Origin: Didymella arachidicola
Taxonomy: Eukaryota; Ascomycota; Dothideomycetes; Pleosporales; Didymellaceae
Length of the DNA stretch: 64,000 bases
Reading direction: 5' to 3'
NCBI GenBank assembly: GCA_016630955.3
Contig: CM049985.1
Span: 124,001-188,000, forward strand
Shown: positions 20,249-30,481 of the stretch, one piece after another
Position numbering within the stretch: position 1 is the stretch's first letter
How the letters are laid out: each line of letters opens with the position of its first letter
The notes under the pieces: generated by a model
Databases searched by the model: none
What the model saw: only the letters and a program-made list of their open reading frames with translations
Told to the model about the DNA's origin: nothing
Translations under genes and position numbers: made by a program

Positions 20249-22552
20249 TTACAAAGCAGGAGCATTGGGGTCCTCCATGCACTGGTCAACACGCATCAGC
20301 TGCTTGCCAGTCGCCTTGGCGATCTGGATGAACTGCCTCAGGTAGCTAACAGTAGAAGGGTAGAGGTAGTGAAGAACGACCAGGTTACCGCCCTTGTTGA
20401 CATCGCGCTGGAAAGCGGTCAACTGCTGCTCAGGAGTATCGGTCTCAGCCCACAACCAATCCTCAACATCGACGGACCAGTTGGTGATGGTGGGCTTCTT
20501 GCCAACAGACTTTGCAAGACGGGAGCGCATACGGGCACCCTCGTTACCGAAGGGCGGGCGGAAGTAGGAGGTTGTGAAACCGTTGAACTGGCTCTTCATG
20601 GCCTTGATGTCCTCGTTGTACTCCCAGTCGATCGAACCGTAGTCGGGCAGACCCTCCATCTTGGGGTGGGTGAAGGAGTGAAGTGCGAGCTGGTGACCGG
20701 CGGCCTGCATTTCCTTGTAGACGTTGGTGAGGTTGGTGGTCTCGTCGAGGAGAGGAGCGCCGACAGTGAAGAAGGTGACCTTGATGTTCTCCTCGCGGAT
20801 GATCTTCAGGACTTCCTGGGCAAGATCTGGCTGACCGTCATCGATGGCGAAAGCGAAAGAGTTGGGGCGCTTGCAAGCAAAGACAAGGTCACCAGACTCC
20901 TCGTCGTTGGGGAGGACGAAGCCAGCAGGGACAGACGGAACGATCTCCAGAACGGTGAGCTTGACGGTCTCCGTGCTGTAGAATCCCTTGAGCGCGAAGC
21001 CGATGGCCTTGGTCAAGTCGATGTTGAAGTGGCTGATAGGAATATAGATGTGGCCGTTCTTAGCGTAGCGAGAAGCCTCGACAGAGTCCCAGGTGTACGG
21101 GTAGGGGGCGATCTCGGAGTTGCAAGCGCTGTTGTGCTGCTGGAACGCGACGGTGAACTTGGTGGAACCAGAGTAGGCGATGTGGAGGTAGGAACCCTTG
21201 TACTTGCTGAAGTCGCTGCAGGATCCGGAGACCTGGGAGTAGAAAGAATAGTCAGCGTCGGTAGACTTGATCGTAAGACCGCCGTTGTAGGTCAGACCCA
21301 TGCCATCATCACCGCCGTGCCAGAAGCCTTGAGCGTTGCTGTCAGCGCTGGCGAACCTGTCAATGACATAGGCAGCAGCAGTACCGGTAGGCGCAGCAAC
21401 TGTAGCGGTCGGGGCGGAGGCCGGCTCGGTGGTGGTGACCTTGAACTCGCCGCTGGTGCCGCAGTAGAAAGCCATAGGGCCAAAGGAGACAGTCTGGGTG
21501 AAGCCAGCGAACAAGATAGTGGTAAGCTTGGTAGTGTCAAGCCCGGAGTACTTGGAGAACGGAATGGTGTAGAGCTTCTCGGTACCATCGAACGTCCAGC
21601 CAAGCTCAGAGGTGGACTGAGTGAATGCCTGAGCAGCAGTGGGGTCGCAGCTGCTGGAGGAGTCAAGCTCAATGTTGAAGTTGGTTCCGGCAGGCGCCTT
21701 GATGCGGAGAGAGATACCAGCGTGGTTCTTAGCCTTGGCGTTGAAGCAGCCGAACTGGGAGTAGAAGTAGGAGCTGGTGTCCTTGGGCACAATCTCAACA
21801 CGGTTCTTAGAGGGCTTGCCGACAGTCAGAGAGGTCATGGTTCCATCCGAGGACGAGGCCTTGTTGAGAGCGTTGTAGAACATGAAGGTCAGGCGGGACT
21901 GCGATGTCCAGTCATCGATGAGAGAGACAGCGCAGGCTCCGGTGGGGGCAGGGGCTGTTGAGGTAGCCAACGTCGTGCGGGTGGCGGCGGTAGCAGATGT
22001 CGATCGGACGGTGGATGAGACACCGCCGCTGGAACCACCTGCACAGCCAAACTGAATGTTGCTCAACTGCCATGTGGCGGTAGTTGAAGAGAATCCAGAC
22101 CAGACGAAACCGGTGACAGCATTGGCATTGGCACCAGAGAATTGGGTCAGAGGAATTGTAACAGTCTGGGTTTGACCGGTCAATCCAGTGAATTGCGTGT
22201 AGTACGAGGTGTACGAAGAGGCGGAGCACGCCGACTTAGTCTGAATCTCGAGAGTACCCGACCCCCCTGAAACACCCTTGATGGTGAATTGAATAGAGTT
22301 GTAGTTGTTGCTGCTGGCAGCCTGGCAATCGAAGGTCTCGTAAAAGTAGGAGCTGGACTTGGGCTGGAAAGACAGGACTCCGTTAGCAGCCGAGATCTTA
22401 GTCATGGAGGCATCATCGCTGGTCCACTGGCCGAGGCTGTTGGTGTTGCTGGACCACTTGGAGAAGTCGTCAATCTTCAAAGCTGAGCTGCAAGCAGCGT
22501 AGGCCTGGCTGGCGAAGCCAGCGGCGAGGCCAATCAAGAAAGTTGAACGCAT
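20249..22552 (-). CDS. Secreted CE4 polysaccharide deacetylase with three N-terminal repeat domains
   Basis: Single exon of 767 residues from the ATG at 22552 (signal peptide MRSTFLIGLAAGFASQAYA). The C-terminal 200 or so residues form a NodB-type catalytic domain. Motif 1 is FAIDDGQ (the Asp pair kept, though TFDDG is usual), motif 2 LALHSFTHP (metal His pair), motif 3 YFRPPFGNEG, motif 4 VDVEDWLW and motif 5 LVVLHYLYP. Such enzymes deacetylate chitin or other N-acetylated polymers in the wall. The first 500 residues contain three divergent copies of a domain of about 130-150 residues, starting at KIDDFSKW, SLIDDWTSQ and VIDRFASAD, each with a YFYxxF or SFYSQ strand, separated by Ser/Thr/Pro linkers. 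I take these as beta-sandwich carbohydrate-binding modules. The catalytic call is firm; repeat function is inferred. Confidence 0.9.
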   Translation of the reverse strand: MRSTFLIGLAAGFASQAYAACSSALKIDDFSKWSSNTNSLGQWTSDDASMTKISAANGVLSFQPKSSSYFYETFDCQAASSNNYNSIQFTIKGVSGGSGTLEIQTKSACSASSYTSYYTQFTGLTGQTQTVTIPLTQFSGANANAVTGFVWSGFSSTTATWQLSNIQFGCAGGSSGGVSSTVRSTSATAATRTTLATSTAPAPTGACAVSLIDDWTSQSRLTFMFYNALNKASSSDGTMTSLTVGKPSKNRVEIVPKDTSSYFYSQFGCFNAKAKNHAGISLRIKAPAGTNFNIELDSSSSCDPTAAQAFTQSTSELGWTFDGTEKLYTIPFSKYSGLDTTKLTTILFAGFTQTVSFGPMAFYCGTSGEFKVTTTEPASAPTATVAAPTGTAAAYVIDRFASADSNAQGFWHGGDDGMGLTYNGGLTIKSTDADYSFYSQVSGSCSDFSKYKGSYLHIAYSGSTKFTVAFQQHNSACNSEIAPYPYTWDSVEASRYAKNGHIYIPISHFNIDLTKAIGFALKGFYSTETVKLTVLEIVPSVPAGFVLPNDEESGDLVFACKRPNSFAFAIDDGQPDLAQEVLKIIREENIKVTFFTVGAPLLDETTNLTNVYKEMQAAGHQLALHSFTHPKMEGLPDYGSIDWEYNEDIKAMKSQFNGFTTSYFRPPFGNEGARMRSRLAKSVGKKPTITNWSVDVEDWLWAETDTPEQQLTAFQRDVNKGGNLVVLHYLYPSTVSYLRQFIQIAKATGKQLMRVDQCMEDPNAPAL

Positions 22553-24986
22553 AATTACGTAGTAAAGCGAGAGCGAGAACGAATGTACGGGAGTCAAAGA
22601 CTTCCAATTAGAATGTCGGAACTACGTCTCGACAAAGGGATATGGACGATAACTCGTACAGAGCCATCACCGGCGGGCTACATCGAAGTTATATCGGGCG
22701 GAGGTACAGGGGCGGGAGCATGACACACGCGAAATTTGGCTAGTTAACTGGGGTTTGGTGTTTCGGGAAGACGTGCTTCTATTTAGGGCGACCGAAAGTC
22801 TGGGCAGCCAGCGATCTATCGTTCGTTTTGACCATGTTGAGTTTGGCGCGTGCTGACAAGACCTCCAAGCGGCAGTTAGGGCAGTAAGACCCCTGAACTC
22901 GATGTTTCGATTCTGGGCGTTTGTGGAGCCAGCAACCTTCCGACGACAAAGGATGCTGGGAGACCATCTCTGGCAGTCCAAGCTTCCGCTGAACGCCGTG
23001 CTGCTTTTCAGCAACGCTCAAAGGTCCAGCGATCTGTTCACAAAGCAGGCGAAGGGCCGTATGACGTAGGCCTGGTGGAAGTCATCCACGGCACTGTCCC
23101 TGGATGTGCACGAAGCAAGGCGGGACGGCATGACAGCAGCCGCATCGGGTGTTGCCGAAAGAGTAACGTCGTCCTGGTACGCGTGCGAGGCTCGTAGGAT
23201 TCTGCGGTAAATCACTCGCGGGACTGTGTGTTACTTGGCTATCCACTGCCGAGAATTAGTCACGACTGTGTCAGTAAGTCATAGTGTTGCTGTTTGAGGG
23301 TGTATTGGCAGAAGCAGAGGCGAGCAAGGCGCCCAGCGTGGAGCAGAAGAAGAGGGTCACATTGTCTTTCCAATAAGACCATGCAGACACGAGGCATTCG
23401 CGTGGATGTCGCACAGCGTACGTGGCAGTCGTGCAACCTGAAATTTGATGGGTAGTGCGTATGCTGAGTGTAGCGAATTGTTCACTGAGGGCGGCGCGTA
23501 CGGTCAAGAAGCCCAAGGAAGTCAATTCTGACCCTGCCTCCTCACAATGTCCAGCCTCGTGTCTCTTAGTTGCTACCGTGGTCTATCCGTATAGAGACAA
23601 CATCTGAAGCCTGTAGCTGCGTTACTTCGATTATGTAAATTTTTCTTCACAGATTTCTTGTTGTGAAGGCGCAATTTCTTTTCTGACTTCTGCCAAGCTG
23701 GCCCCTGCCAAGCGGTGCCGGCAGCGCCATGGCAGACCGCCGCAAGCTCATTGTTTCCAACACTCACTCGCTACCGGCATATCGAGGATCTAAGGCTGAC
23801 AGAATTGTTCCCGGCAAAAGTCTTTTGTGTAGAGTTGCACGCTTTGTCGCAACCAGCCATGTCGCGTCAAATCATTTGACGCCGGACATTTGTCGTCCGG
23901 CGTCGTCAATTTGGCGTTAGATGGATATATTGGATAGGACTTGGCGCTTAGTAGGACTCTATATAGGCTTAGCGGCTTCTACTTAGAGTATAGCGCCTAG
24001 TAATTGGCACGTGATAGGCATAGGCTGCTCCTTTGAGCATACCCCTTTGAGCCTAATCAGTCACATGATCTAACTTTACAAAACCGTCTTAGTGTCAAAT
24101 GGGCGTCTAATACCCCCCCATTTGACGTCAAACTGACAACGCTGGTCGCAACCGACATCGATCTTGATCGGTCGTCATGCTGCGGGATCCTGTACATTAC
24201 TCGTACCGCCGAAATGAGCTGCAAACTGTCTCCACATCATGCCATTTAGCACAGAGCAGTCGGCCTCTCGCTGCCAAAGCATGTGTTGTCGTTATTGGCA
24301 GCGGAGACAAGGCTGACATGCATGCAGGTAGGGCGACGAGCGAAAGTTGATCTACGCTCCACAGCAAGCGATCTTGTCAATGTTTGACCACTTGCGCAGG
24401 CAAGCGGCAAGACTACTTGGCGGCATCGAACACGGACGCACCTCACGGTGCCTCTGAAGAGGGTCGCTGGGCCTGCTTGACCTTGGTGAGGCTTGCCTAA
24501 GTCACCACGCAAAGGGTTCCCTTTACGTAAAAGGCGATCAATGTTGATCCTCAAGTCGGCATGTTGTACAGCAAGGCCCTCACAGCCTCGTCCAATCTCG
24601 ACGACAATGTGACCGCGCAAAGCTCTTATGCAGATGACAAAATTGCGACTATGAGCAGGGAGCAATGCATGTGATATTAGCCTGTCTCTGTTCATTTGGA
24701 ATTGTCAAGCAATATATGATTCCAAACAGACATGCTTCATACCGCACTCTCCTACTACTCCCCTGGATCATTGTCGTCGAATGTGAAGGCAGGCGTGCTT
24801 GAGAGTTGCAATCCGTAGCTTCCCCGCTTCACCCCGCTTCCGTTAGCTCCGGGGTCAGCACGCATCACCACTTGTACCTACTGAGTGATCTTCGATGCTT
24901 ATATGCTAGGCGGGCTCTTTTTCTCGACATCAAGCATGTTTGTTACCAAGTGACTATCTGAGTTTACTATACAGCAGCAGGGCAGC
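22553..24986. other. 2.4-kb gene-poor region with a candidate MITE
   Basis: Left part is the deacetylase promoter. From 22.6 to 23.8 kb I see no gene. A palindrome-rich element lies at 23846-24153, listed separately. From 24.15 to 24.98 kb nothing is recognised. Confidence 0.5.
23846..24153. mobile_element. Candidate MITE or palindrome-rich non-autonomous element
   Basis: Bounded on the left by GTCGCAACCAGC and on the right, inverted, by GTTGCGACCAGC: 10 of 12 match, and both differences are transitions. The same ends can also be read as a 9-bp direct repeat GTCGCAACC. Inside are three palindromes: GTCAAATCATTTGAC at 23866-23880, arms GACGCCGGAC/GTCCGGCGTC at 23878-23904, and arms GTCAAATGGG/CCCATTTGAC at 24094-24126. 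The interior is AT-rich and non-coding. Element status needs other copies in the genome. Confidence 0.4.
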
Positions 24987-25838
24987 ATGGCTCATAACTA
25001 TGAGTCGGTATCATCGTGTCATCTAATTCGAGAGCGTACTGACTAGTACATCCAGCCTCGTAAGGCTTGCGCAGAAGCTCGCCTCAGAAGGTCCACACAG
25101 GGTTGAGCCCACACATCGCCGAGTACGCGCACTGTTTCACGGTAAATACGTGATCGACACACTGCAGGCCTATCATGTCTGGGAACATCCCAACTTTCCA
25201 CAGTGAGTCTGGCCTGCGCAGGTGATCCAATCATACTCAGATAGGGAAGGTTCTACGTACCCAGGACCGCCTTCAAGGATGTAAACCTCACAGTGAAGGA
25301 CCCAGTGGAGGGAACAAATGATACTGTGCACTTTGTGCAGCTTGACAACAGCCGTGTAGCGACCAACCGACTACTGCTTTTCGACACCGACGCACTGAAA
25401 GAACTCTACAAAGTCGACTTCCACTCCATGGATCAGTGGTTCGAAGAGGACGTCCCAGTTTACGGCCATCCCAAGGATCCCTACAAGCGCATCGACATTC
25501 TCCACTCGACGCGTAACGTGAAGGTGGCCATTGAAGGCGTTACGCTTGCCGATAGCTCGAGCCCGTTGTTACTCTTGGAGACAACGCTTAGAACGAGGCA
25601 TTACCTGCCGCCAACAAGTGTGAACTGGGAGTACCTCCGCAAGAGCGACACCGAGACCCTCTGCCCGTATAAGGGCCGTGCAAATTATTACGATGTGATT
25701 GTTAATGGAAAGCAATACAGGGATGTGGTGTGGTACTATAGGTACCCTACCAGCGAGAGTGCGCCGATTGCTGGGTATATGTGCTTCTACAACGAGAAGG
25801 TCGATTTGTGGGTCGACGGGGTGAAGGAAGAACGATGA
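24987..25838 (+). CDS. DUF427 domain protein
   Basis: Likely three exons: about 24987-25003, 25047-25202 and 25250-25838, giving 253 residues. The last intron is clear: CCACA then GTGAGT, acceptor GGAAG, restoring HPNFPQFYVPRTAF. The first exon, MAHNYD, is uncertain because its donor GTCGGT is weak. Two DUF427 half-modules are visible: an N-terminal RRVRALFHGKYVIDT with VWEHPNFPQFYVP, and a full C-terminal module with VKVAIEGVTLADSSSPLLLL, RHYLPPTSVNWEYL, TLCPYKGRANYYDV and IAGYMCFYNEKVDLWVDG. The family is widespread in bacteria and fungi, cytosolic, and of unknown biochemical role. No neighbour suggests a pathway. Confidence 0.82.
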
Positions 25839-26180
25839 GCAGGCTTCAGTGAGTTGATCGATTGAATAATTGTCTACTATTCTTTTCAGGCTGACTAACC
25901 TCAAGCTGAAGGACTGTATTGCATCAGCGGCCGGCAGTGCTTGTGTCTCGGATGGTAACAATGGAAGAGAGTCATTGGCTTTATCCACCAAAATTCTTCG
26001 AGCGACTACACTGTGTATGCACAGAGAGTTAAGTCATACCATGTAGATATTGTACAGTGTAAAGGCCAGTACATGTGGCTTTCACTTGACTTCCCCTAGC
26101 TTCCTCCTGAATGTCTCGCCATACAAAGTGTTTACTCGCAGCCAAACAAGAAACGACGACGACGACAACGATTACGAAGG
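25839..26180. other. Short intergenic region
   Basis: About 340 bp between two plus-strand genes. Nothing recognised. Confidence 0.5.
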
Positions 26181-27281
26181 ATGATACGCATCAAGCAGGT
26201 ATTCGCGTCAGCACGAGAACGGTTTGCACGCCTTGTACCCTTCAGCAACGTACCACAACATTCATCACGAGCAAATTTCTACCAGCCACCACAGCTGTCC
26301 TCCAGCTCAGTGCACACATCGATTTCGCGATACGTACCTCTAGCACTCACATTACCGCCATCAGACCGCAAATTCAATGCACGTCGACAGTCCGCGCCGA
26401 TACCTCTCACCGCCGTACGCAAGGTCCCCGCAGCAGTCACTCCGGATACTTATGCCGCCCATGTCTGTAAGTTCTCTCACGGCTCTGGACTGCTAGTGTA
26501 TATCAATGGGGTACTAATGAGCGCTGCGCGAGTAGCCCTCAAGGTTAATATCGCCGCGCTCGAATTGGTACGGCGTTTACCCATCGACGAGTTGAGCGCT
26601 ATTGGCGTGTGTCTTGCTGCTGCATTTAACGATGCTGATGAAAGCGTGATTATCTCGTGGGCTGAGGTCGGCAGCGACGCAGAACGCGAGTGGCGTGATG
26701 CAGAGCGCAGCTGGGATCGCTTCCCTGGCGGCCCTTATGAGGTTTATGGAATGGAGGAACAGAATGAAGATTCTGTTCTACAGCGATCGCTCTGCCACTT
26801 TGAGGAGGCGGAGCGCAACCGATTGGGTCAGCGTGGCTCTGCTTATGTAGCTAAGTGGCTGGCGTATTGTGAACACCATGTTTCACTGAGCAGTGAGATC
26901 TCTGCTTCAGTACAACTAGATACCGATGGCGCCTCCCCTCCATCTTATGAGGGTACTGGTGGCAAGTACACCGCCGCAGCAGCAGGGTGCTTTGATGTTC
27001 AAACAGAACGCTCAAGCTCTTGGGAGGACGAGAACGTGGAACTTACTGCTATCGAGCCGAGGGCAACAATACGAGCCGAATGTACAGGAACGACACCCTC
27101 GATAACGTCCCAAGACGATTCTATCCAGCTGAAGACCATACTACGGCCATCAGACCTTAATGACAAGGAGTACATGCGTGGTTCATGGTCTCCTGGCAAA
27201 GGCACAGGACCCATCATGTCGAACGAAGAGTTCGAGGCATTACCAGAATTTTCTGATGCTGAAGAGGGTTTGATTCGATAG
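26181..27281 (+). CDS. Orphan protein of unknown function
   Basis: Uninterrupted 366-codon frame from an ATG. I recognise no domain. The N-terminus (MIRIKQVFASARERFARLVP) is basic and amphipathic and could be a mitochondrial presequence. The middle contains a helical stretch (SAARVALKVNIAALELVRRL, then DELSAIGVCLAAAFND). The C-terminal third is acidic and low complexity, ending EEFEALPEFSDAEEGLIR. No membrane span or Cys cluster is seen. Codon use and lack of stops over 1.1 kb favour a real gene, but no homologue comes to mind, so it may be lineage-specific. Confidence 0.6.
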   Translation: MIRIKQVFASARERFARLVPFSNVPQHSSRANFYQPPQLSSSSVHTSISRYVPLALTLPPSDRKFNARRQSAPIPLTAVRKVPAAVTPDTYAAHVCKFSHGSGLLVYINGVLMSAARVALKVNIAALELVRRLPIDELSAIGVCLAAAFNDADESVIISWAEVGSDAEREWRDAERSWDRFPGGPYEVYGMEEQNEDSVLQRSLCHFEEAERNRLGQRGSAYVAKWLAYCEHHVSLSSEISASVQLDTDGASPPSYEGTGGKYTAAAAGCFDVQTERSSSWEDENVELTAIEPRATIRAECTGTTPSITSQDDSIQLKTILRPSDLNDKEYMRGSWSPGKGTGPIMSNEEFEALPEFSDAEEGLIR

Positions 27282-28132
27282 TACGTCGAATTTGAGGAAG
27301 TGGTTAAAGAACGTATATGGTGGAAGACGATGGTTTTTTTTGTTAATGAAGCAATGACTAGACCAAGCTCCAGAACACTCGAATGATGATAACGATACCC
27401 TGACCTTCTCATTTGAAAAATTGATGCAGGCACCTTGTAGCTGCATCTTGATGGCGGGCTCGATGTGAAGGACACTTAGGATGTTGTCATTGTTTGTGGT
27501 CCTTCCCTTTCTGTCCGGTCGAGCTTGCCGTGGGCCGTGGCTTCCGTGACTGCCTTCATCAAAACCTCACAACCTGAACACACTCAAAATTGACCGACAC
27601 CGCCTTCGATCTATTCTGCTCATCTATCGTTGTTGTTGTCTTGCTTTGTTCTCGTAAAGCCACACCTCCGCGCCCAAATTTGGGGCTTCGCCAGCTCTTG
27701 CGTTAGGATTGTGGCACTCGACAGCCGCCGCTGTGGCACAGCACCAGCCACAAACGTTGGATTCAGCAGCTGCATACCCAGCCAGCGCACAATGCAAGAC
27801 TCGAGGGACATTTGTCAGTTGAGCTAGTCATAGCAATGGCAGGTGTCAGGGCAACGCAAGGGTAAGCGCGTCGGCCACCTTCCGTTGGCGTGTCTCGGCT
27901 GCGCGTCTACGCGGCAAAGTTCAGGAGCCCTGAGCCGTCTGGATTCGTTGAACTTCAGTCTTTCAACACGCTCTGCATCACCACGTACGCATCATCGCAC
28001 CACACCACCGCATCGTCGACCGGCCGTCCGATGTCCCAGCGCGCCACCCCTCGCTCGTAACACCTCACGTCTCTGCGCACTCCCCGCGCCTGTAGATCGC
28101 TGCGCAATCATCCTCCCGCATCGCAACTCAGC
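27282..28132. other. Intergenic region
   Basis: About 850 bp containing the promoter of the GT31-like gene. No gene recognised. Confidence 0.5.
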
Positions 28133-29596
28133 ATGCCGCCGCTGAATATGCTGGCGGCCCGCCTCATGCGCCGCCCTGGACGCATATTGATCCTGGTTGT
28201 ACTTTTTACCTTCATTGCATTTACACTCAAGGGGCGGAGACCGGCCCCGCCGCAGCCTGTCCACAAGGCGAAGACCAAGAGCTTCTTCCCGCCGCTCGAG
28301 CAGAGGAGTGCGAATGGCATTGAGATCGACTATTGCCAGAACTTCCCCAAAGACCTGCTCAAAGAGGTCCAGGTTGTGTTGAAGGTGGCCGCTGGCGAGA
28401 CCGCTGTCAACAAGGCACATCTGAGCACTGTCACAAGCTGCATCGACAACCTCATCATCGTCAGCGAGGCCGAAGAACGACTGGGCGACCGACAGGTCTA
28501 CGACATATTGGCCGAGCTGCCTAAGAGCTATGAAGTCAACAATCTCGACTTCCAGGCTTACGTCAGCCACAAGAAGGCGCATGCAGAGGGCGAGACAAAG
28601 CAAGAGTCGCAGCGTAGCTTCAAGCTGGATCGCTTCAAGTACCTACCCATGGTCGACAAGGCATACATCACTGCCCCAAAGGCCAAGTGGTACGTCTTCC
28701 TCGAGTCTGACGTCTACTTTTTCTGGGACACACTATTCCGCCTGCTCAGCCAGCTCAACCCCACCGAGCCACATTATCTGGGCGCGCCGCATAAGGGCAG
28801 CGAAGGCCGCTGGTTTGCCTATGGTGGCGCAGGGTTCGTCATGTCAAACGGCCTCATGAAGCAGTTAATTCCAACGAAGGTGCCTGGATCGAATGAGATC
28901 CCCCGTGAGAACCGTCTTAGCGTACGATTTGAGAACTGGGTCAAGGAAGAGGCCCGAGGCGACGCAGTTCTTGCATATGCTATTCAGAATGCTACCGGGC
29001 ACAGACTGGAAGCTTTGGATCCTACATTTACAAGCGACGAGCTGCGCAAGATTACGACCTACCGTGACCGATGGTGTATACCACTGCTATCGCTGCACCA
29101 GCTTTCTCCCGAGCAGATGGAGAATTTATGGAAGTGGGAACGCACAAGGCCTTACAACCTGGTATGCTATGAACACCCACTATCGCCCTGCCTTTGCTGA
29201 TCACAACAGAAACCCTTCACGTACTCCTCTCTCCTCTCTTACACCCACTCTTTCCTTGCCAACGGCCCTTCCCGCGAATGGTGGGACAACCTCTCCGAAG
29301 CCCCCGTCCCCAACGATCGTCCCGCTCACCGTGACGCCGGGATGTGTGGCTCCGAATGTCACAACGATCCCAATTGCCTTCAGTGGTCGTTCTCACAGAC
29401 TGTTTGCCGTCACTCCAATTACATCAGGTTAGGCGACGCAGTGGATAAGGAGAACGGCGGTCAGGGTGAGTTTGTATGTGGCTGGGACACCGAGACCTTC
29501 CGGACGCTGGGCTTCGGTGTCTCCAATGAGAGGGGCGAGAGAAAGTTTTACGAAGGCTGCGACGAGGCCACATGGCTGAGCCCCAGGATGCTATAG
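28133..29596 (+). CDS. GT31/DUF604-like type II membrane glycosyltransferase
   Basis: Two exons: 28133-29161 and 29210-29596, giving 471 residues. A short cytosolic tail with basic residues precedes one signal-anchor helix (ILILVVLFTFIAFTL, residues 18-33), typical of Golgi glycosyltransferases. The catalytic part has KWYVFLESDVYFFWDTLFRL, where ESD stands at the metal-binding DxD position, HYLGAPHKG, and the acceptor-side AYGGAGFVMSNGLMKQL. After the splice a Cys-rich module follows (MCGSECHNDPNCLQWSF, VCRHSNYIRLG) resembling a PAN/apple-type fold. Fungal relatives are thought to add beta-linked hexoses to glycans. The donor sugar is not deducible. The stop lies in the second exon, so unspliced reading would truncate the protein. 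Confidence 0.87.
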
Positions 29597-30481
29597 AATG
29601 GCCATGTCATACCACACACCGCGATACATATCTCGCGCGACCCGCACAAGACGGCGGCGCACGCGCACACACTTCTTTTTGAGTAGGAGCAGGGCTATAC
29701 CCCTGACGGCGTTGTGGTAACTCGACTATGCATGGCGTTCTGGATACACACCATTGTTGAATACAAGCGAGAACATGGGAAGGCGATTATTTTGGTACGT
29801 TACGAATGGTAGCCTGTGTCAATAAGACGGAGAAGCAGCACGAGAAGCGCATGAGCTCGCGCACACATAGACTGGGCAACGAAGCATGTCGTGTACAGAC
29901 CAGCAACGCCGAAATGAGTATGTCGACGGACGAAAAGCGCTGTGCACATATGCTGCAACGAACATGATCGCTTTGATCAACTTCGCTTTGTTCTACCCTT
30001 TCCGTCGACTTAACCCGTCTTACACACGAGGAATTTATGATTGATAAGCATCGTGTTGTTCAGAGGCATGATGCCGGGAAAACGGTCCGCTTGGTGCCAT
30101 GCATTTACCCCAGATCCCGAATAGAGAGCGCCTTCGCCGGATGTCGCAGGTAGATTTAGCCGGTCTTGTTCTAACATGCGACGACATCACTTTGGAAGAT
30201 TCTACTGCGGACCGAACGACCATCCCAGATGAAGGGTTATGATTCTCAAAGAGTCGCTTGGAAATATCTGCGTAGGTGACGAACCGGATCGCCCGGACAT
30301 CAGGTACCACGGAGAGTACCTGCCGAATAAGACGAAGACAAGAGAAGCAATGAATTGGCTCGATGACGCTACAGAGGTAGTATACAGTATACAAGATCTG
30401 CATCCCATTCCATGGGTCCCTAACTCAAGTCTCGTATTCAACCCACCCACAGTCACTCTTTTCTACTTCTTCTACTTCAAG
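29597..30481. other. Intergenic region, GH131 promoter
   Basis: About 885 bp. An open frame runs into the GH131 gene from upstream but lacks the signal peptide at its start, so I treat it as leader. Nothing else recognised. Confidence 0.5.

Noticed and set aside
20099..21961. 620-codon open frame on the plus strand
   Set aside because: Exactly antisense to the CE4 deacetylase, which has a signal peptide and all five catalytic motifs. The antisense frame is open because of codon bias and resembles no protein.
19971..23996. Shared 14-mer TTAGAGTATAGCGC at 19971 and 23983
   Set aside because: A few exact 14-mer repeats are expected by chance in 64 kb; flanks do not extend the match convincingly.
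30239..30481. N-terminal extension of the GH131 frame
   Set aside because: The internal ATG at 30482 gives a perfect signal peptide; the upstream part would bury it inside the protein.
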